64,000 nucleotides of DNA. It comes from Vigna angularis (Eukaryota > Streptophyta > Magnoliopsida > Fabales > Fabaceae). Positions 26,805-40,785 of this stretch are shown one piece after another. The notes beneath the pieces were generated by a model. That model saw only the letters and a list, made by a program, of their open reading frames with translations. It ran no database searches and was not told the origin of the DNA. Positions within the stretch are counted from its first letter, which is position 1. Each line of letters starts with the position of its first letter. A program made the translations under genes and the position numbers. The stretch spans positions 6,570,479 through 6,634,478 of the forward strand of contig NC_068977.1 in NCBI RefSeq assembly GCF_016808095.1, read 5' to 3'.

Positions 26805-29325
26805 ATGCACTCCTTTATCCCTCTCGAAACTTTTCAAAATCGTCTCATTTCCCTTTCTTCCTTTTTTTGTTCGTTCTTCCATTTCACTTTCTACGAGTCT
26901 TTAGTTTCGAATTAGGGTTTCCCTATGAGTAGCCATGGGAGTCTTCACATCCTACGCAACTTTGGCGGTGAATAGACAACCCAACAACATTTTGGCGACA
27001 TCGAGTCCTCCGTCGACTCCTCCTATGAACTCCAATGGAAGTTCGTCCAAGCCACTCTCGTTGTTGACTCTTCTTGTGACTTTGAGTCCTTTTACTCTCC
27101 TGTTATTATATAGTTTGCTTTGAAATTATGGTTAGGTTTTTGTTATGCTATTTTTTGTGTGAAGAATGTATTTATGGAACTTTCATATAACATTTAGTCT
27201 CAAATAATCATCGTAATATTGTTTTAGTTCTCAAGGACATAGTGCAATTTTTCTCTCTAAAGGTATGACACATTTTTAAGGTTAATGATGCTTCAAAAAC
27301 CAACCGTCTAATCGCGGTAGTGTAACCGGATAGCAAATCGATGAATGAAGTCAATAAATCAAAGAAGAAGCATTTGCACGTGAAAGTGAATCCAAAAAAA
27401 AACTAACACGGAGGAGAGATAAGCAAGTGAAGAAGGTTTTGGAACAACAACACAAGAAAAGGAAAAAGAGAGTTATGATTTTATCTATTAACTCGAAAAA
27501 TGAAAAAAAGAAGGGAAAAATTAGGAGAAATAATGGTAAGAGTGTTATCTACGGATTATCTACGAACAAAAATTTGTAAGTAAAATAGTCGTAAGTAATA
27601 TTACCTACAAATTTATTCGTAGATAATTATATACAAATTTATTTATAGGTAATTACATGCAAATTTTTTCTTAGGTAATTACATACGGATAAATCCATAT
27701 GTAAGTATCTACAGATAAATATGTATGTAAAATTACCTATAGATAAATCTATATATAATTATTTATGGATAAATTTGCATTTAACTTGTAGGGCAAAATT
27801 TGAATATATTAGTAACAACACAAAGAAAAGAAACTTTTGTGAACACAATAAAATTGTATGATACAAAAGAAAAATAATAAATGCAACAAATTGACAGTAC
27901 AATTTCTTAATGATAATATTTGAAAGATATGTCTGTTATACAGAATTTGAAAATTACATTATTTGCAACTCAACTTAAAAAGTTGACAATTACATTTTTT
28001 TTTTTTGCAATTTAACAACTTGGCTTTCTAGCAATTTATCACTTGAAAAATTTGATAAGCAATTTATCATCTAAACTTATCACTTAAAGAATTTCATGGA
28101 CAATTTATCATCTAAACTCAATTTCTTAAAGAATAATCATATTCTTCTAGTAGATCAAGCTCAAATGTAACCATGTCAATAACTCGAGATAATATAAGCT
28201 ATTTTAAGCATAACAAACACCAACAAACCTTTTGATAGATTTGGGAAGAAATTGTTCTCTGGTTCACACTTGATGTACACAATATTTTTGTACTTTCCAC
28301 TTCCTGCATTCAACCTTCCAACCCTACCAACAATCACACTCGAATCTTTGTATCCCGGTCATCACCATTCATCACTTCATTAACTTTTTATTTCAAAAAA
28401 CTTAATTTTTTATAGAAGTTCAACATGGGTGGAAAAGTAATTATCGGAAAAGTTGGATCCTGCAGAACTAGAGTCTAGAATCATCTACGTGCAAGTATAG
28501 CAGACACAGTAATTATTATATTTTCATGGGTGAAATGTGGACAAGTGTTTTTCTTTTCTTTGTTCTAAGCTAGATCCTCATCAATTTATAAAACGAGGTC
28601 CCTTACCTGAACACAAGAAATATCACACTGTGCACCATCAGACACAAAAATCTCATTTTCTTTCACTTCCATACCTTGGTAAAGTGTTTATGCTATTGCC
28701 CTTCTTAGCTCTTGAAAAGTCCATGAAAGTATGGGGAACATGAATCCCAACCGCAGAAGAATAAGTAGGACTAAGTAATCAAACTAGAAAATGAATGGCA
28801 TGCACATCGTGGCTGGCGATGGCTTGTGAGCAAGTAAATGATGGCATGCACATGGAATCCTAAACCCTAAACGTTCAAGCTTCTCCAGAAATGAATGACA
28901 GGGCTAATTTTGATAAAAGAGAAAAAACTAATCTTAAACCCTCTCTCTCTTACATACGTACGAATCTTGCACCATTACATACGAATTTAGCAAATTTTTT
29001 CGTCCTAATATGACAAATTTGCACACGAATTTTAAATATGAAAATTTTATAGATAAAAATTTGTATGTAACTCACTTTTAGAACTCTGAATGTAAAATCT
29101 GTATGTAATAACTACGTTACATACGGATTAAAATCCTTTTGTAAATATTGATAGATAACTTGCATTTTTCTTGTAGACACTTTATGGACTTTATTTATGC
29201 TCACTCCTTGATAAGATTATGTAAATGTTCTTTTATTAGTATTGGTAAAATGTTAAAATTGAATTCGTACACAAATAACTCATATGACAAGGTAAATTTC
29301 TATGACCCACTAAATATAAGTTCAT
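26805..29325. repeat. Segmental tandem duplication, copy 2
   Basis: Second copy of 23210-26470, starting inside the CACTA-like element, so it lacks the left CACTA end. Its right end reads CTTGCATTTTTCTTGTAG and then ACAC instead of TAGTG, so the terminal motif is damaged. The flank that follows matches the flank of copy 1. Confidence 0.8.
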
Positions 29326-32210
29326 ATCTTTACATATTAAAAAGGTACAAGTTCAACAATTTTCACAATCTCAGTATAAAATACATATTATTATGATCAA
29401 ATTACATCCATCTAGAAAATTCAAATCCTCTACCCTAAAGTATTATCGTAAATAAAGGTACCTTCCCTTGTTCTTTGCTTCAAAACATTCAAACTGAACT
29501 TATTATAATCTGTTTTAAACTCTTGAAACTCTCACAATTTCTTAGTTCAAAGTCAGAACTTGTTCCATCTCGAACAACAAAACATCTTTAAAATGTCCAA
29601 ATTTTTTAATAAGGCAGTAAAAAATAATAAACTCTAATTTGCATCTTCGAGTTTCACTTAATGTTTTCAAAATTGTCCATAATCTTGTTAAAATATACTA
29701 GCAGCTCAACCATCATTCTTAATTATGTCATCTCAAATAAATATTACTATTACTTAATTCATCCCAAATAAATGTTATTATTGCTTTAAATAGAATATAT
29801 GTGTAAAACAATTCATCATATACAATAGATCAAGTTTCATTCACATTTATAGCAATTCTTTGCTTTTCAACATCCCTGAGTTTCTTATCCAAAGACAAAA
29901 TTTTGACACGTATTATGCACCCTTCATATAAGAGAACCATATTTTGAAGCCTAATATATCACACAAATTGAATGAAAGTCATGAATCTTCTTTTTATATC
30001 AATGAGAACCAACATAACATTAAAAACTTTAGACCAAAGGTATAGGAGATAACAAAAAAGACCTAGAACATTACATATGGTTGGTTAAACTCCATTTATG
30101 TAAATATGAATAAATAGTAAATAACCAAGAAAATATTTTTCCTAGGATTTATATATCGCTTTAGTTTCGATTCTTAAATACTATTTTAACCCAACAGAGC
30201 AGACTTCTTTTTAATCAATATTAACGAAATTTCGATATTTTTTTATTTTGTTAAAATTCTAAATCTATTTTCAGTATACTGAAACACCTCAATTTTTTTA
30301 AACCTAACTTATCAGAACAATTGATTCAGAATGTATCGTGTGTATGGTGCCATATTCCTTTGACTATACGGAGAAAAAAGAAAGAAAGAAAGAAAGAAAG
30401 AAAAGTTTGGAAACAAAAAGTCAAGTTTGTACTATACAATCCACATATTTAAAAAGTCTTCACAATGAAGAATCCTCTATTATTCAATAGACTCCATAGG
30501 GTGTAGTAGTGATGATGGTAAGTGCAAGTAAAATATTAAATTAAACAGAAATAATATTTTGATACATACAAACATTTTCTTACATTCATTTAATACTAAT
30601 TTTTTTTTACTTTTATTTTAAAATATAAAAAAATATTTATTTATAATGATTTTATCTTTATCATGTATCAAATGAAATGTAAATATTATCATTTTATTAT
30701 TGTTTTAAATTGAAACATGCAATAGTAACACTCCACCTGCACGGAAAGGTCGAAATCATTTGATTATTACTATAAAGAAATGTGATTGATGGTGATCGAT
30801 TATTGGAGATACTTGAAAAAGAAGGATACACAACCACATGCAAAAAGTTGAAGCAGCACGAGGTACCTTCCTTACTTTTTAGCATAAACCAAACTCATAA
30901 GCAACCTCATCATCATCATCATCTAAGTTCCAAGAAACTTTACCCCATTATTTTGTATCATTGCCATGTGATGTTTCCATCTAGATTTGCACCAATCAAT
31001 GTATACAAAATGACTTCTCATTTCTCACACACAACACTTTTCATGATAAAAAGGTCAAATATTCTCCCTCCCTTCCCCACCCTATGTTTAGATGTAGTAG
31101 ACAAAGGAAAAAACAAAGAATAATTTTGGTGTAATAAAATATTTATATAACTTTTCATCAAAAGCAATTTCGCTTTTAACCCAACAATTGAATTTGAAGT
31201 CATTGATGAGTAAGCCTAAATAATAGGTATGTAAAGTAAGATAGAAAGAGATAATTTGCATATATTGAGAAAGAAAAGCAAGACTAAATTAACATCACAA
31301 AGGGAGTGCCCAAAAGGGCCCAAGATGGTGTGACCATTAAACAACGAACAGATCATGTTAGTGTGGTGGATCATTATTAAATATAGTGAAGCTTCATTCC
31401 ATCTTGTCCGTATGTCACATGAGAAAAACAAATAAATGAATAAACTATAATAAATAATTAAAACATATTTCTTATTTAATTAAATTTTACAAAAATCAGT
31501 TTTGTAAAATAAAATTTATATCTATTTATATATTATAATTTTAGTTTATCTTTAATTAACGTGAATCTCTACCTATAAAACCTAAAATTGAAGATAATAG
31601 CAAAGTGTATCTTAACTATAACAGTTGAATTTGTTAGATGATCCTTAAAGTACATTTAAGATTAAATTTATAGTGTTTGGGTAGCATATATAAATCAATC
31701 ACTTAAACCCTAAACACAACTTTGTTTTCTTGTCGTCCTTGGGGCGCACAATACATTGGATTCACTACGCGCAGTTATCTTTCACTTTCATGACATGATT
31801 CCAATAATTGGATGATGCATCTTTTTCTAATATTTTAGGAAGAGAAAGAAGAGAAAATTTTAATAGTGTTTAATATATGATCACTTGCATATCGTAACTT
31901 TGAAATTCTGTGAGATTATTTTTTGTGTATTCTTGAGCATAAAGTGGATACCAATAATAGCTATCACGTGTCCTAAGAATTATTGATAATATTAAAATTA
32001 GCATGAATTTAGTGCAATCAATTTGACTGGAATTAAAATAATATGGAGAAGAATATGAAATTATGTTAGACTAAACTTCAATAATGATTTGCTACTTAAA
32101 AGCATATGAATTGACAGGGCAGCATGATCTAAAACCTTACACTTCCACGTGCTCCCATCTCTTGTGTTTCAATATAGTTGGCTAAAATTAAACAATTCAT
32201 TTTCTACCTT
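29326..32210. other. Intergenic region
   Basis: No supported gene. A GAAA-type microsatellite lies at 30376-30404. The open frame at 30782-31123 has a His-rich run and no recognisable domain, and is not called. Confidence 0.5.
30376..30404. repeat. (GAAA)n microsatellite
   Basis: Short run of GAAA tetranucleotides, about six units. Confidence 0.85.
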
Positions 32211-32213
32211 TTT

Positions 32214-34609
32214 CACTACAAAAAAGAAGAGCATTACCGAAGGTCAGAAGCCCTCGGAAACAGCCCAAAACCGTCGGTAAAAGGTAATTACCGAAGGCTT
32301 ATCAACGGCCAAAGAGTCCTCGATAAATCCCTTGTCGCTAACATTTACCGAAAGCTTTCATCCTTCGGTAATTTCCGAAGGGCGAAAAAAAAAACAGAGC
32401 GCTGGGCTGCTGCAGAATGTGATGCTTGAGTGTTAAACATATGATTGAAAATTAAGAGATATTATACAATAAAATTAAGAGATATAAACCTCAATCTGGA
32501 TTATGTATTTTACTACTGCAACTTGAAGAGAACCAAAACTAAGGCTTGCACTGTGAAATAGAATATGTTGAACTGAAGTTCTATCATACAATACAAATAA
32601 TTTATATGTTGAATCTGTATAATTAAATGTTGCAAAGTTAGATTTTGAATTACATTGAATTAGTGTCCATTAGCAGCTCAAACAAGTTTGTTTTGATGTT
32701 TAAATCTTGTTGAAATGGTTAAGTTCCAAGTATAGCAACATTTGTAGAAGAAGCAAAAGCTAGAGGTGCATCAGACGAAATGATTTGGTTTTACCAACTA
32801 CTATAGGAAAATATCAGCAGCCTTTACCAACTACTATAGGAAAATATCTTGTATATTGTGGAAAGGAAATTGGATACTTTAAGCAACCTCAACTTAGTTT
32901 ATGAACGCCTTTCTTCTTCTTTCTTTCAATTAAAACTCATAATACCTAACTAACTCTCATTTCTATTTCTCTCTTTCGTATACTCCCTCCTAACGCCACC
33001 ATTCTCTACTCCCCTGTTTTTCCTCTTTTTGAACCTAACCATAACCTCTTCTATCTCCTTTTTCTTTTCTTTCTTCCTCATAAAGCATTGTAGGACCATC
33101 CTTAACTCCTATTCCTAACTTTCTTATTTCTTCTCCATTCTAAAAAGTTACACAACCCTTACTTATGCACAGACCTGAAACCATTCATTCCTTTCTTTAA
33201 CTCAAACAACCACTTTCTTTCTTTCCAATATCTCTCTCATATTCTTCTAAAACTAGCAGACCTAACCTCTTTATTTTCTCTTTTCTCTTCTTCCACGTCT
33301 TACATCATTCACACTCTTCTTTTCTCCTTCACCTATTTCCTTCATCACCAATACACCCTTATACTCTAAACCTCCTCACTCAGCATTCAACTCATTCTCA
33401 ACTCATTCCCACGCTGCATTCTAAACTTTCTCTCTTGATCCTATGAACATGTCACACACTGAGTTTACCGAATCCAAGAAGAGACCGAGAGTGGATTCCG
33501 TGTTTGCTTCTTTCCCAATAAAAATACTTTTCTCATTCACACCATCACATTTTACATATAAAAGTTCATCATATCAATGTCATTTGTTCCCTCATGCATA
33601 TTCATACATAAACCAATATAAACAAAGTCACTCTCATTACATAGAACTTTTCCAAACACAAGAGAAAACACAAAAGCACCATAAAACATCCACCCAAAAC
33701 TCATATTCATTAATGTAACCCATCATGCATTAGATATAACTTTGTTCTCCCCTTACCCGGAATTTTCTTGAGCTTGCTAACCACTTTAACCTCTTACGGT
33801 TTTGATGGTAAGAGCACTGCCGCTTCTCCCCTCTTGCTTGATCAACCACTCTTCCACTAGCCTTCAACAAAAAACCTCAACCGGAGGACCCACCCTTCAT
33901 GAAAATCCTCCAAAAGAATTGACCTGCATCATAAACAACAACCCATTAACAACAATAGAGATTTGACCTACACGAAAGGGATGATTCTCGACACCCTACC
34001 TCCACAACGGCCTCCCTACACCACAACAGCCAAAGAATGTGCAGGAATCGTCATCCACTGAGAGTCTTCAACCACAATCCCCCAACCACAACACCAACCG
34101 TAGCACCAATCGCCTCTACTCACGACACCAACGTCCTCATTACAGCGTCCATAGCCCACACACCTCACCTCACAACGATGACCGAATGACCCAAATGCAC
34201 CAAACGCCTATGCTCACGAGACCAACCTAGGAAGAACCACGACCAGCTTTCAGCTTTGGGAGGGAAGAAAGAGCAATTAGGTTTTCTGGAGGAGGCGAAA
34301 AAAGGTATTCTCTGGTCTTCCAAATCGGGCTTGCTCAACCACCTAACGACCACCATCGAACATTCGCCGCGAAGAACCAGAGCTGCACCAACGACTTCAA
34401 ATCGATGAAAGACCAAGGGTGGGAGGAATCGCAACAGGGACGACAAAACTACGATTTGAGAGAGGGAAATCCCAATTCTGGGTTTTAATGATGGAGTGAA
34501 TTAGTGAAGGTCGTATACTGTCGATAATTAAAATCACCTCAGTATTATCGAGGGCCTTAAAGCCTTCGGAAACACACCGTCGGTAATACACACATTTCCG
34601 TTTTTAGTG
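32214..34609. mobile_element. Non-autonomous CACTA element with TTT target duplication
   Basis: The left end is CACTACAAAAAAGAAGAG and the right end TTTCCGTTTTTAGTG, an inverted CACTA terminus. Both flanks are TTT (32211-32213 and 34610-34612), matching the 3-bp duplication of the CACTA superfamily. Subterminal zones hold many copies of ACCGAAGG, CTTCGGTAAT and CGTCGGTAAT in both orientations (32235-32380 and 34535-34595). The 2.4-kb interior has a pyrimidine-rich tract (about 32900-33440) and no transposase, so mobility would need a helper element. Confidence 0.85.
32797..32848 (+). repeat. Direct repeat inside the CACTA element
   Basis: The sequence ACTACTATAGGAAAATATC occurs twice, about 30 bp apart. 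Confidence 0.8.
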
Positions 34610-34689
34610 TTTTGTCAACTAGATGTGCCATGAATTCAACAACTGGGATTTAAAACCTTTTAATATCTAATTAAAAACACACACACATA

Positions 34690-34717
34690 AATATATATAT
34701 TTATATATATATATATT

Positions 34718-34752
<35 letters not shown>

Positions 34753-34757
34753 ATATA
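34690..34757. repeat. Impure (TA)n tract
   Basis: TA-rich run broken by TTTA units, just right of the CACTA element end. Confidence 0.8.
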
Positions 34758-35638
34758 TTAATAAAATATCTATTGATAATATTTGAAAAATTAAATAACT
34801 AAAAGGTTTGATGATTTAATTTATTTTGGTTTGTTTTATACTGTTTATTTTACCTTTAGTGAATCATGATCAATGGTAATAATTAGTTTAGTTTATGCCT
34901 AGGAATGATAACAGGTTGGATAAAGATCGTGTTTACATGTCATTTGTTTAGCTTAAAACATTCGTCTCATTACTTGTTCTTTTACTCGGATATTTGCAAG
35001 TATTAAAAAGAATCTACATACATCATGGATAATTGCGAATACTTTTATGTATATATTTTTTAAATTTAAATAAAGTTATTAAAAAAATCTATAAAATATA
35101 AATTCAATTTAAAAATTGATTTTTTAGGACAATTTAAATCAAATTACTTAATAGAATATTTATACAAATAAATTTAGTATTTCTAAAAGGTAAATTTAAA
35201 TGAGTTGCGGGAAAATATAATTTTTTTAAAATTAACATTTTACAAAATAACTTTAATCTCATTTATCTAAATAAAAAAAATATAAATATATAATGTTAAA
35301 TTTAAAAAAGTCCATAATTAATATCTTTTCTATTAATAATTATATTTTGATAACTTAAAATTTAAAAACATCTTAAACAAATTTTTCTAATAACTATTAA
35401 CAGGTATTTGCGGAAGGATATCATGATATTTAAACTCGTCTCATTAATAAACACATAATTAAATACTCTATCCATTATTTATGATATCAATTTAAAATAT
35501 CATTTAATACCACAGATTCATCCGTGTGTATGATTTTTTTTTCCATCCTTATTTCTATAAAATCAAATTGCGTGAATATTCTACACAGAACTTTTAACAT
35601 TTTTTATAAATATGGGATAATAATAAATAAATGCAAAT

Positions 35639-35641
<3 letters not shown>

Positions 35642-35727
<86 letters not shown>
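35642..35727. repeat. Long (TA)n array
   Basis: About 86 bp of uninterrupted TA dinucleotide. Confidence 0.95.
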
Positions 35728-35731
<4 letters not shown>

Positions 35732-36140
35732 GATTGAATATGTTTTTTGCATATTTAATTTTTTAACAGCAATGCAGTTAATATAACTTGTCTAAGTGTA
35801 TGTCATGTGTGAATATAGGTGTACAAATTTAGGATTATTTTCTAAAATAAAAATTTACTTTTCTTAACGTTTAAAGTCGAAGCTTAAATTAGGGTAATTT
35901 GTTGAAATAGAAATTCAAATCAAACACGAAATTAACATAAATTTCGTTGGTTAAACATAAAATCGTCAAACACGAAATTTCCATTTTAGTATTAGAAGAA
36001 ATATGAAGAGGAAACATTTGGAGTTGGTCTTCAAAAAAAATAAAAAATATGTAAGTTTTTCATAAGAAGAGAGAGAGAGGAGTTGGGATATAGGATTTCA
36101 CCATAAATAATTTACTTTTGAGAAAGATATTCTCAACATT

Positions 36141-36245
<105 letters not shown>

Positions 36246-39200
36246 CTTAATAAATATTAGTCTTGTTATTGATCCATGTAAAGAGGTTTTTGAGAGATAC
36301 AAATAATTTGTGATCAATTTTGTAACAAGTAACCAACGATAAAAAAAATTATTTTGGTCATTTTTTTGATTAAATAATTGTAAAGTTTGAAATATTTTAA
36401 TCAAGATTCTGGTAATATTTTTGTATTCAAATAAAAAATAACATAAAGACAAATTAAGATAGTCATAGATTGTATATTCAATCTGTTAACTATTAACGGG
36501 AAATATTCTTAAATAATTTCATTTTAGTTTTGGGACTTCTCTCTTCTTCTTTCACTCTTGGATTTCATTGCTTGCTTTTTCTATGCAGCACCCACACTTC
36601 CTCTTTAGCACATAAACTTCTTCTTCTTCTGAATTTCATTTCTCCTTCTTACATATACATATTTTCTTTTTTAATGAAATATGATGAATTTATAAATATA
36701 AAAATTTAAATTAATTAAATTTAATTTCAAATAAATATTTTTCTTATTATAATTATTTAATAATTAGTTAAAATTTGTATATTTTTTTAGAAATTTAAAT
36801 TATTTTCTTTGTAATAGTATATTATTTAATTTTATAATATATACAATTTTTTTAACAAAATAAAAAACTAATACAATAAATTAAACATTTATAATTAAAC
36901 TATTAAATCATAAACTAATACAATAAATTATACATTTATAAATAATATAATAAACTTAAAAGTAATTTAAATCATTATAAATATACATTTTTATATTATA
37001 AAAATTAAACATTTAAAATGCATTTTTTATATTAACAAAATTAAATAATTATAACAAACACTGATTTTAATAATTAAATATTTACTATATATATATATAT
37101 ATATATACTATTATAATTACTAAAAATAAATAAATATCTTAATATATGTATATAGATATATAAATTTTTAGTTAACTTTCTGTTATATATTAAAATATCG
37201 CCTCTCATCTACATTTATATGTCAAGAAAAAAAAGTTAACAAATTACTCATTTTAAAATAAAATAATTTATATTCTAAACAAACTTATTCAATAATTCAA
37301 ATATATGTTAGTAAACACTTTTAGAATTAAGTTAACAGTTGATTTTATTTAATTTTTTGTAAAACAAACTTTTTAAAAAGTTGTTATAAATGGATAATGA
37401 AAAAGTAAATAACGTAGAATATGAAAAATAAGCACATAACGGTTTACATTAATTATATATTAAATGTATTTGATTTTTTATTATCAAATTATTAATGTTT
37501 TTTCTGCAAATTAAGTTTTTTTCTGGTGATGAGATGAAACTTCATGCCCAAAACTAGTTTCTGGCGTATTTATTTTCTGCTTCAACTTTGTATCAATAGC
37601 AGATTCCAATCGCATATTTTTTTTCACTACTGAATAATTATTAGAAATATTTAATATTTTATTTTATTTTATTTTTAGCTAACTGATTCCAGCTATGAAC
37701 ATGATTTGAGAAGTAAAAAATCAGTAATAGTTGTAATAAGTTGAGAATATATTTACTGTCATTGTACAGCTTTTGTATAACAATTGAACAGCGATTGTGC
37801 CAAACAATTATGGAATTCATTTAAATTTATATTTTAGAAAGATAATTTATTTACATTAATAATTTCGTACGTAATTTTATTTAAATTGTACGTTAAATTG
37901 ATTTTTTATTTAAATTTATATTTTAAATACTTGTTTTTTTAAATAATTTTATTTAAAAATGATAAATCATAATAAGTCCTCTCCACTCCCTACAGCAGCT
38001 ACATCCAACACCTCCAATAATCATAGCATATGTTTGTGATAAATTCATCAATACCTTGTTTGTGAGATTATTTTGAGTTAATTGCATACGAGAAGTTATA
38101 TTAGAAGATGTAAATTTTGACCATCCAAAAGTAAACTATGATGAAGAATAATGAAAATGAGAAATTGGAACAGAAGAAGATTTGGAAAGTGTACTCTTTG
38201 CATGCAACTGAAACTAAATAAGGATAGTAAACTGGGTTGGATTTCACAGGTTATCACTACAATTTATTTTTATCCAAAAAAACAAGTTACAAAAGAGACT
38301 AATTAAAAAGTATAATAATATATTGTGAAACTCATTAAAAATCATATAAGAATTCAGAACAAATTTTAATATTGGAGCTAAAAATACCAATAGTTATAGT
38401 TATTAAATTACATATAACACTAGTGAACCTGTAAAAAGTGTATTAAAAACATAAATTGAACTCTACCATCGAAGATCGTTCTAGATTTCATATTGCAATA
38501 TTCACCTTGGATTGCTTGTTTACGTTCTAAGGTGTAATAACGTTAAATAAAGACCATTTGTTTATGAGCTTTCCAGAAAAAAACTTTTGTTTTTTTGTGC
38601 ATTACTTAAATTTATAACACTCATTTGAATTTTATATAGTCTAAAAGCTAAAGCAGCAACTGAAAATCATGAAAGAAATAAAAGTCTAGCAGAAAACCAC
38701 AATATTCCCAGAAGTCTGATAGATTAAGTCTAGATCTACACTTAATGGCATAAATTACGAAACACACTGAATAATTAATGAAAAAGAAAAATGATAAATC
38801 ATTTTTATTGCTGACAAAAATCCAATGTGACAGATGAGAGGCTTCTACGATACTTTTGCATGCATAGGCCAATGACTGGGTGCACCAAAATATAAGTTAT
38901 AGAATCTCATGAAAAACTAAAACAATGTGAATGCCAAATGGCTGCGAAGCATAATTTCTGAGTTTTGAAGAATCTTCCTTTCATTGATACGCAACACCAA
39001 AGAATGATACAGCTTCTTCTCTCTATCTAAACCCTTTTAGGCAGCAAGGACTTCTTGTTCATATTAAATGCTTTTTTAGGAAAGATATTACCATTCCCAG
39101 CAAAGTATTGTTTTAGCTTTAAAGTTTGCCAAATTGGGAAGAATATTCTCTTTCCCTAAGCCACTTCTTCAAATAGTAAGAAGTCTTGACAGAATAAATT

Positions 39201-39493
39201 TATCAGCATTTCCTGAACTTGGAATGGTATTCCAAATCGGGCTGCCTAAAATTTATCAGCATTTCCTGCATGGTCTGCCTAAAATTGTAAGAGATCGATT
39301 CTGTAATGCATAAATCAAAAGAAAAGAACAAACCACTTATAAGGAGCTCAATTAAATTATCTATACATTTTCTGACAAAATGTTTTTCCTAATAACGTTT
39401 TCGGAAACTCCACTTTGATACTCTTCCTACGCTCTGATTTCTTCCCAACCATGGTTTATTCTTACAACTCATTTTTTCTCTTCACATTTGCAT

Positions 39494-39501
39494 TATATAT
39501 A
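39494..39501 (+). promoter_or_regulatory. Likely TATA box of the pectinesterase gene
   Basis: TATATATA lies 109 bp upstream of the ATG and is followed by a pyrimidine-rich TTCTTTCTCTC leader, a usual plant promoter layout. Confidence 0.4.
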
Positions 39502-39609
39502 TGTATGTATCGTTCTTTCTCTCATTCATTCACGTACCATTCTTTCTCTCTTTCACTTACCACATTCCACATTCTTCATTTTTCAAATTAATCTCTCTTA
39601 AACTTAGTG

Positions 39610-40785
39610 ATGAAGAAGTCATCATTCTTAATCTTGGTCACGTTATTTATCATCATCAATGCTAATATTCATCCAAAGTGGAGCCAAGAGCTGTTGAAAG
39701 ATGAAAAAAACTTGGAGATCTCAAGGTATGACATGATGGTAGCTTTAGATGGTAGTGGTAATTTCACTACCATTTCTAAAGCCATAGAAGCTGCTCCTGT
39801 GTTGAGTTCCAGGAGAATTATCATAAAAATAAAAAAAGGTACATACAAAGAGAATCTGATATTTCCTGGGAACAAGACTAATATCTTTTTGGTTGGAGAT
39901 GGAAGAGGAATAACTGTCATTAGCGGAACCAAAAGCGCGGGTACTGGTCTCAATACCTTGGACACTGCAACTGTAGGTGAGTTTATATGTCTACTTATAT
40001 CTCTCGTTTTAATTTATTTAAATGTGACTTAAATATGTTTCTAGAAAGAAAATAAACAATTTTAAAAGTAATATTGTTTTGGTGGTGCAGTTGTTGAAAC
40101 TACACATTTTCTAGCGAGTAACATTACTTTTCAGAATACAGCAGGACCTTCAAACCATCAAGCCGTTGCCCTAGCGATAACAGGGACTCTTTCTGCATTT
40201 TACAACTGTGAGGTATTTGGATATCAAGACACTCTATATGTTATGCAAGGTACACATTTTTTTGTGAAGTGTCTTATTGAAGGTACAGTAGATTTTATTT
40301 TTGGGGACACGGCACAAGTGGTATTACAAGACTGTGATATCCAAGTGAGAATTCCTCTCACAGGTCAGTCAAACATCATAACTGCTCAAGGAAGAACAAA
40401 AAACAAAGAGGGTGGAATTGTAATCCAAAACTGTAGGATTGGTGCTACTCACGAGTTTGAAGGCGTGAAAAAGAAATTCAAAACATATTTAGGGAGACCA
40501 TGGAAGAATTATTCAAGAACTATTATCATGCAAAGTTATATGAGTGATATAATTGACCCAGCTGGCTGGACAGAGTGGGAGGGCACTACTTTTGGTCTTA
40601 ACACTCTATTCTATAGAGAGTATAATAACTCTGGACCGGGTGCTCAAACCTCTAATAGAGTCACATGGAAAGGATTTAAAGTGATCACTCATGCTGTTGA
40701 GATCGAGCCTTTTACTGTGAGAAACTTCATTAATGGCTCCCAATGGTTGAATTCTACTGGATTTCCTTATAAACTAGACTTATAA
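39610..40785 (+). CDS. Pectinesterase (pectin methylesterase), no PMEI pro-region
   Basis: Removes methyl esters from cell-wall homogalacturonan. Two exons, 39610-39976 and 40091-40785, are separated by a 114-bp GT-AG intron with a phase-1 join and give 353 aa. The start is the ATG at 39610; the preceding GTG is not used. A hydrophobic signal peptide covers about residues 1-19, so secretion to the apoplast is expected. Family blocks in order: VALDGSGNFTTISKAIEAAP (about 45-64), GPSNHQAVAL (Q146), GYQDTLY (Q168, D169), GTVDFIFGD (D190), TAQGR and YLGRPWKNYSRT (R258), then GWTEW and the WLNSTGFP end. All residues assigned to catalysis in plant enzymes are present. Oddities: the usual IFGNA reads IFGDT, and the RQF segment after YQDTLY reads THFF. 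It lacks the N-terminal inhibitor domain of the longer group. It looks functional. Confidence 0.92.

Noticed and set aside
30782..31123. Plus-strand open frame with a His run
   Set aside because: No domain, start context or splice partner that would support a gene.
33443..34446. Short open frames inside the CACTA element at 32214-34609
   Set aside because: Low-complexity composition, no domain recognised, and no splice structure that joins them.
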